A program made the translations under genes and the position numbers. A stretch of DNA of 64,000 bases from Lacihabitans sp. CCS-44 (GTDB lineage: Bacteria > Bacteroidota > Bacteroidia > Cytophagales > Spirosomataceae): assembly GCF_024343735.1 (NCBI RefSeq), contig NZ_RJUE01000001.1:186001-250000 (forward strand). The letters run 5' to 3'. Shown here in pieces: positions 55,396 to 63,843 of this stretch; position 1 is the stretch's first letter, and each line of letters opens with the position of its first letter. Below the pieces are notes generated by a model. It was given only the letters and a program-made list of their open reading frames with translations, had not been told where the DNA came from and ran no database searches.

Positions 55396-57306
55396 TTAAA
55401 AATCAGCTTTTATTCCAGCTGTCATCCATCTTCCGGGCAATTGCACAAAGCCATGCTCAAAATATGTCTTGTCAAAAACATTGTTGGCGTCAACAAAAAG
55501 AGCGATTTTGCCTATTTGTTGTGACAGCCTAACATCCAACAAATTAACCTTCGGATAAGCCAGCATAGGCGATGCCGCATCCCACTGATAATTGCCCGAG
55601 CGGTTTTTGTGCGTGTACCAAATGGCCAAACTTAGACTTTTAATGGGCTGCAAAAATAGTCCCGCTGAAAACTTGTGCTTTAGATAGTTAAGCGTATAAA
55701 AAGACTGAAACACTTGTTCATTTCTGTCAGCTTTAAGAAAAGCATAGTTAAAAGTTAGTTTTTTCAGAAACTTCACATAGCTTTCCAATAAAAGATTCTG
55801 ATTCAGTTCGATACCAAGCATATTTATGTCATCAATATTTTCCATAGTCGGCACAGCCAAGGTTGGTCTTTTTACCTTGTCAATGGCATCAGTAGTTTTT
55901 CTATAAAACACCGAAACCACACTCGAATATACTTTTGATTGATATTTATAACCCAGCTCAAAGCTCATCGCTTTCTCTGGTTTCAGGTTTGGGTCGGCTT
56001 TTACAGTAGAGGTATTGAGATATAACTCTGTAAATGTGGGATATCTCAATGAGCGATTGGCTGAGGCATAAAACGTGGTGTTTGAATTAGAAAAATAACT
56101 TATATCTATTCCAGGATAAAAAGCTAAACCAAATTGAGAGTTATAGTTAGCCAATGTACCCGCTGATAGACTAAACCTATCCCACTTTTTTTGGTGTTCT
56201 CCAAAAAAACTTAAATTGTCTCTAGTCTTTGATTTGTTATAGAAAACATTGGGATACAATTCAGCATCAACGATTTCAGGCTCTGAAAGATTATCTCCCA
56301 AACGATTGGAAAGTACTTTTTCTTGCCGATATTCTGCACCAAAAGCGGTTTGACCCAACTTGTTATCTAATTTAAATTTCCATTCGGCATCTAAAACTGA
56401 AGTTTTATGAAAATTTACTGAGCTAAACTTTTTACTGCCCAAATAATCATCAAAGTCATACAAATCATGGTGTGTTCTTTGATTTACTATCAAAATCCCA
56501 CTCAGTTTTCTGTTAAACCTATGTTTCCAAGCCAGATTAACCAATCGGCTGTCCACTTCCTCGTACTGTTTATAGAACTTTGGGTGATAAAAATTAGATG
56601 CTCCAAATTGGTTAGTCATTGCTCCAAGATTCAGATCCAATGAACCCTTGCCATAAATCCGACCCAACGCTGCCGCAATAGTTTGTTTCTTGAATGCCGT
56701 ATTTGTGAGGTAACCGTCACTATCTATATGCTCCAACGAAACCGAAGCCGTATTTTGCTTGAAAATAAGACCTGTGCTTAGACCGGCGTTCTTTGAACCA
56801 AAAGAACCTATTCCCAAATTAGCCGAAACCGAGTTTTTACTTATTTTCTTCGTAATAATATTGATGACTCCTGAAAAGGCACTTGGCCCAAAAACACGAG
56901 AGGTACCGCCTTGTAATATCTCGATTCTGTCAATCATCGAAAAAGGAACGGGAATATTTAAACTGTGATGCCCAGTTTGAGGGTCATTAACTTTTACGCC
57001 ATCCACCAAAATCAGAGTTTGGTCATAATGCCCACCTCTAATACTAATGTCTGCCTGCACTCCAAAAGCCGAACGTGACCTAACATCTACATTTAGAGCA
57101 TATTGCAAAACACCATCCAAGGTTTTTACTGGAGAATTTTCTATTGTTTTACGGTCGATTATTGTGATATTTCGACCCGTATTTTTAATCTCGGTATTAA
57201 TGATATTGGCTGTAACACTCAATTCTGACAAATCAATGGCAGAGGAATCTTGTGAAAACGAAACTTTGAAAACGAAAAAAAGAATTATGGTTAAATGAAA
57301 TTTCAT
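55396..57306 (-). CDS. TonB-dependent receptor, BtuB-like
   Basis: A 636-residue outer-membrane receptor with signal peptide (1-18, ending SFSQ), no carboxypeptidase-like N-domain, a TonB-box-like region (LSELSVTANI), a plug (about 45-155, with VQADISIRGGHYDQTLILVDGVKVND and RIEILQGGTSRVFGPSAFSG), and a 22-strand barrel to the final WMTAGIKADF. The size and plug are like BtuB. Ligand candidates are cobalamin or other small cofactors, but no riboswitch or transport genes are adjacent. It lies 44 bases after the ANL enzyme gene. Confidence 0.92.
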   Translation of the reverse strand: MKFHLTIILFFVFKVSFSQDSSAIDLSELSVTANIINTEIKNTGRNITIIDRKTIENSPVKTLDGVLQYALNVDVRSRSAFGVQADISIRGGHYDQTLILVDGVKVNDPQTGHHSLNIPVPFSMIDRIEILQGGTSRVFGPSAFSGVINIITKKISKNSVSANLGIGSFGSKNAGLSTGLIFKQNTASVSLEHIDSDGYLTNTAFKKQTIAAALGRIYGKGSLDLNLGAMTNQFGASNFYHPKFYKQYEEVDSRLVNLAWKHRFNRKLSGILIVNQRTHHDLYDFDDYLGSKKFSSVNFHKTSVLDAEWKFKLDNKLGQTAFGAEYRQEKVLSNRLGDNLSEPEIVDAELYPNVFYNKSKTRDNLSFFGEHQKKWDRFSLSAGTLANYNSQFGLAFYPGIDISYFSNSNTTFYASANRSLRYPTFTELYLNTSTVKADPNLKPEKAMSFELGYKYQSKVYSSVVSVFYRKTTDAIDKVKRPTLAVPTMENIDDINMLGIELNQNLLLESYVKFLKKLTFNYAFLKADRNEQVFQSFYTLNYLKHKFSAGLFLQPIKSLSLAIWYTHKNRSGNYQWDAASPMLAYPKVNLLDVRLSQQIGKIALFVDANNVFDKTYFEHGFVQLPGRWMTAGIKADF

Positions 57307-57350
57307 TCAATTGGAAATTTGGTAAAAAAATATTTTGAGAAAGCGTTGAA

Positions 57351-58658
57351 CTATCTCACCAAATTTTCTTCGTCCACAGGTTTTTTCGCTATTACCCTGA
57401 AATCCACCTTCCCGGCATCATTACGAGGAATGGAAAGTGAAAAAACAATCTTGTTGGGCAGTTTGTCTTTTGTGATTTTTTTAAGCAGAAAATCTTGTAA
57501 TTCAGATTTAGAAATTTCTTGTTTTACAACAACAATGAGCTCAAGTATATGTGATTTATGCTTATTTGCCACCAAAACCGCCTCTTTCACAAAAGGGTGC
57601 AGAAGAGCTGCATTCTCTATTTCTTCGGCAAAAATATTGAGCCCTCTCCTATTGAACATACGGCCTTGACGGCCAAGAATACATAGACGGCCTGCGGCAT
57701 CAAGAAAACCAAAATCGAAAACGGTCCTGATGTTTCTGTATTCAGGAGAAATATATAGACTTTCTACAAATATCTTGTCTTCTTTGATTTCAATTTCAAC
57801 TCCCGGAAAAGCTTTCCCTACAGTAGTTGGATGTGCTACAATATCCTCATTTTGAGCATAAGAAACATGTCCCAACTCTGCAGCACCATAATATTCAGTA
57901 AGCAAAATATTGGGAATTGAATCTAAAACTGACTTAGCCAGTTTAGCATCTAATTTTTCACCTGCAGACACCAATGACTTTAACCTTATTCTCGCCGAAG
58001 AGTCGCTAGAGAAAAGTAATCGAATGTGCGAAGGCACCAAAAAAGCCGATGTAACTCCTTGGACTTTAAATATGTTTGACCAATTAGAAGCTTCGATGAG
58101 TTTACCCAAAACTACTGTTGCACCAAGCCATAGCGTATGCAAGACGGTGTTGAGATTGGCCGAATAAGCCAATGCATCTAACACGAAAACTCTATCTTCC
58201 TCTGAAACGCCGAAGACCGTAGATTGGTGAGAAAAAGCCGTAAACCAGGATTGATGGTCCTTCCATATCAACTTAGTTTGGCCCGTACTGCCCGAACTCA
58301 AAACGCCTAAAAAATATTCACTTTTTGACGGCGAATAAAAGGATTGAATGACTCTTTCAGAATCAGGAATAAAATCTATTATTGTGCAGTTATGAATAAC
58401 TGAAATACTGTTTTTCTGCTCATCTGAAAGATTTTTACCCCCAAAAATAGCTTTTCCACCAACAGCTATAATGGCAAAGAAATTATAAAGATTCTCTAGC
58501 TCAGAAGAATGACAAAGAAGAAAACTCTCTTTCTTATTTTCAAAAAAGCCAGCTCTTTTTTTTGAAATGGTCAAAATATCTCCGAAGGTAATAGACTTAC
58601 CATCAGCCAATATGGCTACTTTTTCAGGATCAACATTTTGTATTTTTTCGAAAAACAT
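57351..58658 (-). CDS. Short ANL-superfamily (AMP-binding) enzyme
   Basis: A 435-residue adenylating enzyme, shorter than the usual 500-600. It keeps the key motifs: P-loop-like SSGSTGQTK (121-129), the A5 block LLTEYYGAAELGHVSY, the aspartate region GFLDAAGRLCILGRQGRMFNRRG, EEIENAALLHPFVKEAVL and the C-terminal RNDAGKVDFR with the catalytic Lys. The N-terminal half is compressed. It lies one base after the thiolase gene (58660), so the two are coupled. A carboxylic acid such as a fatty or aryl acid could be the substrate; a beta-keto product pathway is possible but unproven. Confidence 0.82.
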   Translation of the reverse strand: MFFEKIQNVDPEKVAILADGKSITFGDILTISKKRAGFFENKKESFLLCHSSELENLYNFFAIIAVGGKAIFGGKNLSDEQKNSISVIHNCTIIDFIPDSERVIQSFYSPSKSEYFLGVLSSGSTGQTKLIWKDHQSWFTAFSHQSTVFGVSEEDRVFVLDALAYSANLNTVLHTLWLGATVVLGKLIEASNWSNIFKVQGVTSAFLVPSHIRLLFSSDSSARIRLKSLVSAGEKLDAKLAKSVLDSIPNILLTEYYGAAELGHVSYAQNEDIVAHPTTVGKAFPGVEIEIKEDKIFVESLYISPEYRNIRTVFDFGFLDAAGRLCILGRQGRMFNRRGLNIFAEEIENAALLHPFVKEAVLVANKHKSHILELIVVVKQEISKSELQDFLLKKITKDKLPNKIVFSLSIPRNDAGKVDFRVIAKKPVDEENLVR

Positions 58659-58659
58659 T

Positions 58660-59736
58660 TTAGATATTTTCTATCAAAACCGCGGTAGCTTGTCCACCTG
58701 CCGCAGGAATCACAGCCAAGCCGTACTTTAGTTTTTTAAACTTCAAACTTGCAATCAGATGAATCAAGTTTACGGCTCCCGATGCTCCAAAAGGATGACC
58801 GTAAGCCAGACTCCCCCCCAAAACATTGATTTTGGACTTTTCTACTCCAAAAACTTTTGCAAAAATAAGGGGTATTAGAGCAAATGATTCATTTATTTCG
58901 AAAAGATCTACATCATCTATTTTGATTTTTGAAGAGTCAAAAAGCTTTTTTGTGGCAAAAATTACTCCTTCTGGGGCAAAATCCGGATGAATGCCAACGG
59001 AAGTTGTTGCTATAATTCGAGCTAAAGGTTTAAGTTTTTCTTGGGCATTTCCCATCAAAACACAGGCTGCGGCATCGTTGTAATGGGCCGATACCGTCCT
59101 GTCTATCAAATGATTGGTTGCCAACTTAAATAAATCAATTTCATGTCTAATAGATTGATCCTTGTGGCTTTTAGATATTTTTTCAATAAATGGCTCAAGA
59201 ATTCCATTTTCTTTAGCGAAAAAAGCTTTGTGGTGAGACAAGTTCGCCCAAACAAGCATTTGTTCTTTCGTTATTTCATATTTTAATGCCACATTCTTAG
59301 CTGCCTCCAAAAGCGGAAAATCTCCAACTTGATTTGGGCTAAATTTGGCTGTTGTGAAGAATTCTTGGTTTGATTCAAAACGCTCATCATGAGATTGATA
59401 AGCTTTCTTTGGAGCCAATGACTTGCTTTCCATTCCACCAGCAATGAGTAATTTTCGAGCAGCAGATTTTATCAAGGAAGCACCTATTTCCACCGATTTT
59501 AAGCCTCCAGAGCATTGAGAATCTATTGTAAAAGCCGAGATACTTTCGTCCAAACCTGATGAAAGAGAGGCATATCGAGCCATATTTCCACCCGTTCCAA
59601 AAGCATTGGACAGAATAACTTCTTCGATTTCATTATTACTGAGATTATTTCTAATCAACAATTTCTGAATTAAAAATGCGGCTAAATTTTCAGGAAGGAT
59701 ATTTTTGTAAATGCCGTTGGCTTTACCAATGGGCAC
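58660..59736 (-). CDS. Thiolase-fold enzyme lacking the second catalytic Cys
   Basis: A 358-residue thiolase-family protein (GTG start at 59736). The nucleophile Cys is present (DSQCSGGLKSVEIG, Cys75), as are the NESFALIP block and the His in GGSLAYGHPFGASG. The C-terminal Cys that acts as acid/base in thiolases (pattern C-x-G-G-G) reads VIPAAGGQATA here, so it is absent. Upstream of the GTG, the same frame continues with residues that fit the normal thiolase N-terminus (EDAVYIYDAIRVPIGK), but no ATG, GTG or TTG precedes them. The protein could start at a non-canonical ATC (59772) or ATT (59790). Function is uncertain: Claisen-condensing or degradative. Confidence 0.8.
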   Translation of the reverse strand: MPIGKANGIYKNILPENLAAFLIQKLLIRNNLSNNEIEEVILSNAFGTGGNMARYASLSSGLDESISAFTIDSQCSGGLKSVEIGASLIKSAARKLLIAGGMESKSLAPKKAYQSHDERFESNQEFFTTAKFSPNQVGDFPLLEAAKNVALKYEITKEQMLVWANLSHHKAFFAKENGILEPFIEKISKSHKDQSIRHEIDLFKLATNHLIDRTVSAHYNDAAACVLMGNAQEKLKPLARIIATTSVGIHPDFAPEGVIFATKKLFDSSKIKIDDVDLFEINESFALIPLIFAKVFGVEKSKINVLGGSLAYGHPFGASGAVNLIHLIASLKFKKLKYGLAVIPAAGGQATAVLIENI

Positions 59737-59884
59737 TCTTATGGCATCGTATATGTAAACTGCGTCTTCGATTTGCTTTTTTTGTGCAATTTAGGATTTT
59801 TTGGGGTTTCGATGATATTTCAAATTCAAAAATTTTAAAACCACATCCGTACAGATTCATGAATATATGTTTGCCAAAGATGCT

Positions 59885-60226
59885 GAATATTGTACGACCG
59901 CTATGCGGTCGATATTCCACGTGTATTCATTAAATAATATCTAATATACTGCGACCGCTCTGCGGTCGGTATCCTAATATAATGCGACTGCTCTGCGGTC
60001 GATGACCTGTGCTCACTCATTAATTTTTTCTAATATACTGCGACCGCTCTGCGGTCGATGACCTGTGCTCACTCATTAATTTTTTCTAATATACTGCGAC
60101 CTCTCTGCGGTCGGTGATCTGTGCTCACTCATTAATTTTTTCTAATATACTGCGACCGCTCTGCGGTCGTTTTCCTATGCTCACTCACTAATTTTTTCTG
60201 ATATAATTCTACCGCTCTGCCGTCGT
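59885..60226. repeat. Tandem array of seven GC-rich palindromes, about 56-bp period
   Basis: Seven copies of a hairpin core, consensus CGACCGC-TCT-GCGGTCG (7-bp stem, 3-base loop), start at 59895, 59952, 59985, 60041, 60097, 60153 and 60209. Copies 3-7 are spaced exactly 56 bases apart; between copies 3 and 6 the spacer is nearly identical (ATGACCTGTGCTCACTCATT, then AATTTTTTCTAATATACTG). The first copy has loop TAT and extra flanking pairing GAATAT/ATATTC with a bulge; the last copy is degenerate. Copy 3 has one G-T pair and copy 5 one mismatch. Because the spacers are conserved, it is not CRISPR. It resembles REP/BIME-type elements. No transposase is adjacent. Confidence 0.85.
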
Positions 60227-60385
60227 TGATTTATTCGTTTTTATCTCTAAATTTCATCTTAAAATTACCGATCCAAGGAGGATCCCGCTTCATCCAACAA
60301 TCATTTCATGACAAAAAAATCATTCCAAAAAATTAGATTAATTCTGGATTTTAGGAAGTCTTTTCAGGAATTTAGTCAAATAGCG

Positions 60386-60393
60386 TATCTTTG
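60386..60393 (+). promoter_or_regulatory. Putative -7 box for the WbsX-like gene
   Basis: TATCTTTG fits TAnnTTTG. It would give a leader of about 115 bases containing the small hairpin at 60410-60428. Confidence 0.4.
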
Positions 60394-60514
60394 CGACCTG
60401 ATAAAGAAGGTTGGTATTGTTAACCAACGAATTTTGAAAACAATTTAGGAGAGAATTTCAGTTTTTTGCTGACCATTTGAATTTCTAATTTGTCGATAAC
60501 CCTAAAAAACAAAA

Positions 60515-61585
60515 ATGCCCAAAGTATTAGCTATTCACCTGCCACAATTCCATCCGTTTACCGAAAACGACGAATGGTGGGGAAAAGGATTCACCGAATG
60601 GACGAACGTAACTTCTGCCCAAAAGCTCTTTCCGGGCCATGAACAGCCACATTTGCCAGCAGATTTGGGTTTTTACGACCTCAGATTAGAGGAATCCCGA
60701 ATAGCTCAGGCCGAAATGGCAAAAGCATTCGGAATTGACGGCTTTTGTTTTTACCACTACTGGTTTGATGGCAAAAGGCTGATGACTGAACCGATCGATG
60801 CGATGCTCGAAAGTAAAAAACCGGATTTTCCTTTCTGCTATTTTTGGGCAAACGAAACATGGTCGAGACGATGGGAAGGTGACGAGTCAAAGGTATTGAT
60901 GGACCAGAAATATAGCTTTGAAGACGACCGAGCCCATGCCGAATGGTTGGTAAATTCTTTCAAAGACGAACGATATATTAAAATAAACAATAGACCTCTA
61001 TTTTTAATATACAAGCCTTTCGATTTGCCTGACCCGAAACGAACTTTTGCAATTTTTGAAGAGGTTTGCAAGGCCAATGGTATTGAAAAGCCCTATTTTG
61101 TGGCTTCCAACTCGCATAATGGTGATATAAATCCTTATGAACTTGGATTTGACATGGCTCTGCATTTTGAGGCCAGACAAAGCCTTTTGTCAGAATTTTG
61201 GACTACTGGCCCAACACCTAAAAAACTGATTAGAAATCTTTTGCAGGGCATTTTCAGTGCAAGCCTAAAAGTTTATGACTACAATCAGTATAAGCAAAGA
61301 GCTAAAAAGTTCAAGATTAATTACAAAGGATTTCCTTGTGTATTGGTGGGATTTGATAATACCGCCAGAAAAAAACAAAATGCAGTAGTACTTAGAAATC
61401 AGAATGTTGGAGACTTCAAAGAATCACTTGTAGATGCAAAAAACGATGTAAAAGATTTTCCTGAAGAAGAACAGATTGTTTTTATAAATGCTTGGAACGA
61501 ATGGGCCGAAGGAAATCATTTGGAACCATGCCAACGACACGGCACAAAGTTTTTGGAAGCCGTAAAAGAAGTTTTTATGAAATAA
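60515..61585 (+). CDS. WbsX-like glycosyltransferase/GH99-like protein
   Basis: A 356-residue protein of the WbsX group, found in O-antigen and exopolysaccharide clusters. It starts LAIHLPQFHPFTENDEWWGKGFTEWTNV, then FGIDGFCFYHYWFDGKRL, FCYFWANETWSRRW, NNRPLFLIYKPFDLPD, and ends with the diagnostic FINAWNEWAEGNHLEPCQRHG. Whether WbsX is a transferase or a GH99-like hydrolase is unsettled; the GH99-like barrel is visible. Its 3' end overlaps the convergent GT4 gene by 11 bases. It is the first gene after the repeat array. Confidence 0.86.
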   Translation: MPKVLAIHLPQFHPFTENDEWWGKGFTEWTNVTSAQKLFPGHEQPHLPADLGFYDLRLEESRIAQAEMAKAFGIDGFCFYHYWFDGKRLMTEPIDAMLESKKPDFPFCYFWANETWSRRWEGDESKVLMDQKYSFEDDRAHAEWLVNSFKDERYIKINNRPLFLIYKPFDLPDPKRTFAIFEEVCKANGIEKPYFVASNSHNGDINPYELGFDMALHFEARQSLLSEFWTTGPTPKKLIRNLLQGIFSASLKVYDYNQYKQRAKKFKINYKGFPCVLVGFDNTARKKQNAVVLRNQNVGDFKESLVDAKNDVKDFPEEEQIVFINAWNEWAEGNHLEPCQRHGTKFLEAVKEVFMK

Positions 61586-62813
61586 GCCTTTTATAAATTT
61601 CGTTCCTTACTTGTCCACATTCTTCTACTGAGTAGCCTAATTTTATGATAATCTTGGCATTCTTTACAAACTTATTTTGAAGTGATGCGTCGGCAGACAA
61701 GGCCAAAATTCCATCAACAAAATCCTGAGCGGTGTCTGCTAAGATGCAGTTTTCCATGTGATTCATCGGTAATCCCTCTGCACCAATAGATGTGCTCACC
61801 ATTGGCACATGCCAAGCAGCACCTTCTAGTATTTTCATACGCATTCCGCTTCCAATTCTTAGCGGCACAATCATAATAGAACCTTTCATAACAGTTGAGA
61901 GATCTTCTACAAAACCCTCGAAAGTAACATTTCTTGAGTATGCAAACATCTTTTTGGCTTCTTCTGACCACTTGCCAAGTATGCTAAGCTTCAGTTGCGG
62001 GTCGTTGCTGAGGAGTTTTTCCCAACAATTGGCAAGAAACCAATCTACACCATCGAGGTTTGGGAAATGGACTTCTGGCCCCAAAAAAACGAGTCTCTTA
62101 TTAAACTCAAAAGGCTGGTTGATGGGATGTTCTGCAACATCAACTGGCAATGGTGAAACCTCTAATTTTTCAGGAGTTACACCATCTAATTCCAGCGTTT
62201 TTTTATCTATTTCTGTAAGACAAATCACTTTGTCGTAAGCATCCATTAGCCCAACTTCCAGCAGCTTGGTATTTGCTATTTTCCACTCTTCTCCCACATC
62301 TTTATAGCCCAAAGTAGCGTATTCAAGGGCCATTCTTTTGTATCGTAGCTCATGGTGAACAAAAACCTTCTTGATGTTTTTTGGTAAAAAATGCACCAAA
62401 GGAGCTAGTTCTATAAAATCTACTTGAATTAAATCATAAGAATTTTTATTCAACTCATTTTGAACCAATTGTATCAGATTAGAGAAATAATATTTAACCA
62501 AATCTGTGGTATTTAGCACCATATTACTTTTGAAAATCTCACTCTTAGAAGGCTTTTTCTGGCCAACGATGGTTTTCTTAATGAATCCCTTTAGATTAAA
62601 ACCTTCAGTGATACTTTTTGGACTATTAAAGGTCTGAATTTTAACATTTGGCCAAAGTTCTTGCAGTTTTTGGTGGTTTGCAGCTGTACATGACGGGCAA
62701 ATAAGCGTAATATTGTGCTCTTTTCTAAGATATTCAATCAGCTTGAAAGTACCACTCCTGCCCCCATCGTTGACGGGATAAGGAAAAACTACTGTTACTA
62801 ATAGAATATCCAT
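61575..62813 (-). CDS. GT4-family glycosyltransferase
   Basis: A 412-residue glycosyltransferase with a GT-B fold. The N-terminal domain has ILLVTVVFPYPVNDGGRSGTF (UDP-sugar-type transferases often begin this way) and KVFVHHELRYKRMALEY. The C-terminal nucleotide-sugar domain has RLVFLGPEVHFPNLDGVDWFL, VTFEGFVEDLSTVMKGSIMIVPLRIGSGMRMKILEGAAWHVPMVS, the E-x7-E region being LEGAAWHVP. The donor and acceptor sugars are unknown. It lies 4 bases after the GT8-like gene, forming an operon. Confidence 0.9.
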   Translation of the reverse strand: MDILLVTVVFPYPVNDGGRSGTFKLIEYLRKEHNITLICPSCTAANHQKLQELWPNVKIQTFNSPKSITEGFNLKGFIKKTIVGQKKPSKSEIFKSNMVLNTTDLVKYYFSNLIQLVQNELNKNSYDLIQVDFIELAPLVHFLPKNIKKVFVHHELRYKRMALEYATLGYKDVGEEWKIANTKLLEVGLMDAYDKVICLTEIDKKTLELDGVTPEKLEVSPLPVDVAEHPINQPFEFNKRLVFLGPEVHFPNLDGVDWFLANCWEKLLSNDPQLKLSILGKWSEEAKKMFAYSRNVTFEGFVEDLSTVMKGSIMIVPLRIGSGMRMKILEGAAWHVPMVSTSIGAEGLPMNHMENCILADTAQDFVDGILALSADASLQNKFVKNAKIIIKLGYSVEECGQVRNEIYKRLIS

Positions 62814-62817
62814 ATTT

Positions 62818-63813
62818 TTAAATAGGTAATTTTTCGCAGAAATGATAAACCCTGAAAGTAATGGAAGTAAGAATACGTTTCAGAATACTCTTTTTAGGTT
62901 GTTCCGGCACTGGTTTCAGGTAAAAGCAACGAATTGATTTGAAATAATCGTTTTCATTTTGAGCCAATTGAACTCTATAACTTTTAAATATTTCTACCAA
63001 ATCTGGCCTATTGTTGAGGTCAAATCTATCCTGCCAACGTGAAATATTCTGAGGGTCTTTGATGTTGATGCCGCTGAAATGGTAAAAAACCAAAGGTTTG
63101 CCGTTTACAAAATACTTGCCGTTTTCAAAGGTAAAATTACGCTCGTGGAGATTCCAATACGAAATATTATAGCCGGGATATTTATCGATTTTTACACCTT
63201 CAAAATACAAGGGCACCATGTTGCAGTACAGTTGATCCACAAACATACCATTTTGAATATCCATGTAGCACTCAGTCTTGAGTTTGGTCATCCACCAATG
63301 CATAAACTTATCGGTTTCTGCTGAACGGCTCACCGCCAAAAAACCCAAATTATAGATGCCATTCACAAACATCTGTTGCTCGGTACGGGTCTTTTTATCA
63401 AAAATTGGCGTGTAAAAATGTGGCGTTAAAATAACATTGTTTTGAGCTAAACCTTCTTCCAAACCTGTAAGTTTATCAAAAATCTCAATGTCAGGATCAA
63501 AATAAATTACTGAGTCGATGTCTTTTTTAGTTTTAAAAAAGTAGTCGATAAAGAAAGGTTTTATGGCTGTATTGAGTTCTGTGATATCATATCTATCACA
63601 CATTTCATCAAAACCATCTATGCCAATTTCGTGAACTTCGAGCAGATTAAAACCCTCCAGTTTGTTGGTATCCACACCACTGCCATCAATTTTATCACAA
63701 AGACCTATCACAAACTCGTAGTCGGGATTGGTTTTCTTTAGTGAATCGGCCAAAACCCTTGCTTGGGCCAAATAATTGATGGAACAAATGGTAAATGCAA
63801 ACTTCTGCGACAT
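62818..63813 (-). CDS. GT8-like glycosyltransferase
   Basis: A 331-residue protein with a GT-A fold. It starts FAFTICSINYLAQARVLADSLKKTNPDYEF, like GT8 transferases. The DxD-type metal motif is in VIYFDPDIEIFD, followed by NLGFLAVSRSAETDKFMHWWM and GVKIDKYPGYNISYWNLHER. An aromatic-rich tail (FYHFSGINIKDPQNISRWQ) ends near a basic C-terminus. The substrate is unknown. It lies 4 bases before the GT4 gene, with its own -7 box at 63836-63843. Confidence 0.78.
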   Translation of the reverse strand: MSQKFAFTICSINYLAQARVLADSLKKTNPDYEFVIGLCDKIDGSGVDTNKLEGFNLLEVHEIGIDGFDEMCDRYDITELNTAIKPFFIDYFFKTKKDIDSVIYFDPDIEIFDKLTGLEEGLAQNNVILTPHFYTPIFDKKTRTEQQMFVNGIYNLGFLAVSRSAETDKFMHWWMTKLKTECYMDIQNGMFVDQLYCNMVPLYFEGVKIDKYPGYNISYWNLHERNFTFENGKYFVNGKPLVFYHFSGINIKDPQNISRWQDRFDLNNRPDLVEIFKSYRVQLAQNENDYFKSIRCFYLKPVPEQPKKSILKRILTSITFRVYHFCEKLPI

Positions 63814-63835
63814 TGGGTTTTGTTTTTTGAAAATG

Positions 63836-63843
63836 CAAAAATA
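63836..63843 (-). promoter_or_regulatory. Putative -7 box for the GT8-GT4 operon
   Basis: TATTTTTG on the minus strand fits TAnnTTTG, 22 bases upstream of the start codon. Confidence 0.45.

Larger units (their letters stand above)
59791..60514. other. Long intergenic region with palindromic repeat array
   Basis: About 720 bases between the thiolase gene (or its extension) and the WbsX-like gene. It holds the tandem palindrome array (59885-60226), then AT-rich DNA with a -7 box (60386-60393) and a small hairpin GTTGGT/ACCAAC (60410-60415 with 60423-60428). A 46-codon frame at 60308-60448 is probably chance. Confidence 0.7.

Noticed and set aside
54932-57306. Cobalamin uptake operon (BtuB-like receptor plus queD)
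   Set aside because: No riboswitch, btuCDF or cobalamin enzyme is seen; only the receptor similarity suggests it.
59885-60226. CRISPR array
   Set aside because: The 'spacers' between hairpins are nearly identical to each other and no cas gene is nearby, so this is a tandem repeat, not CRISPR.
60308-60448. Possible 46-codon small gene in the gap before the WbsX-like gene
   Set aside because: It contains the -7 box of the downstream gene and has no recognisable motif; the open frame is short enough to be chance.
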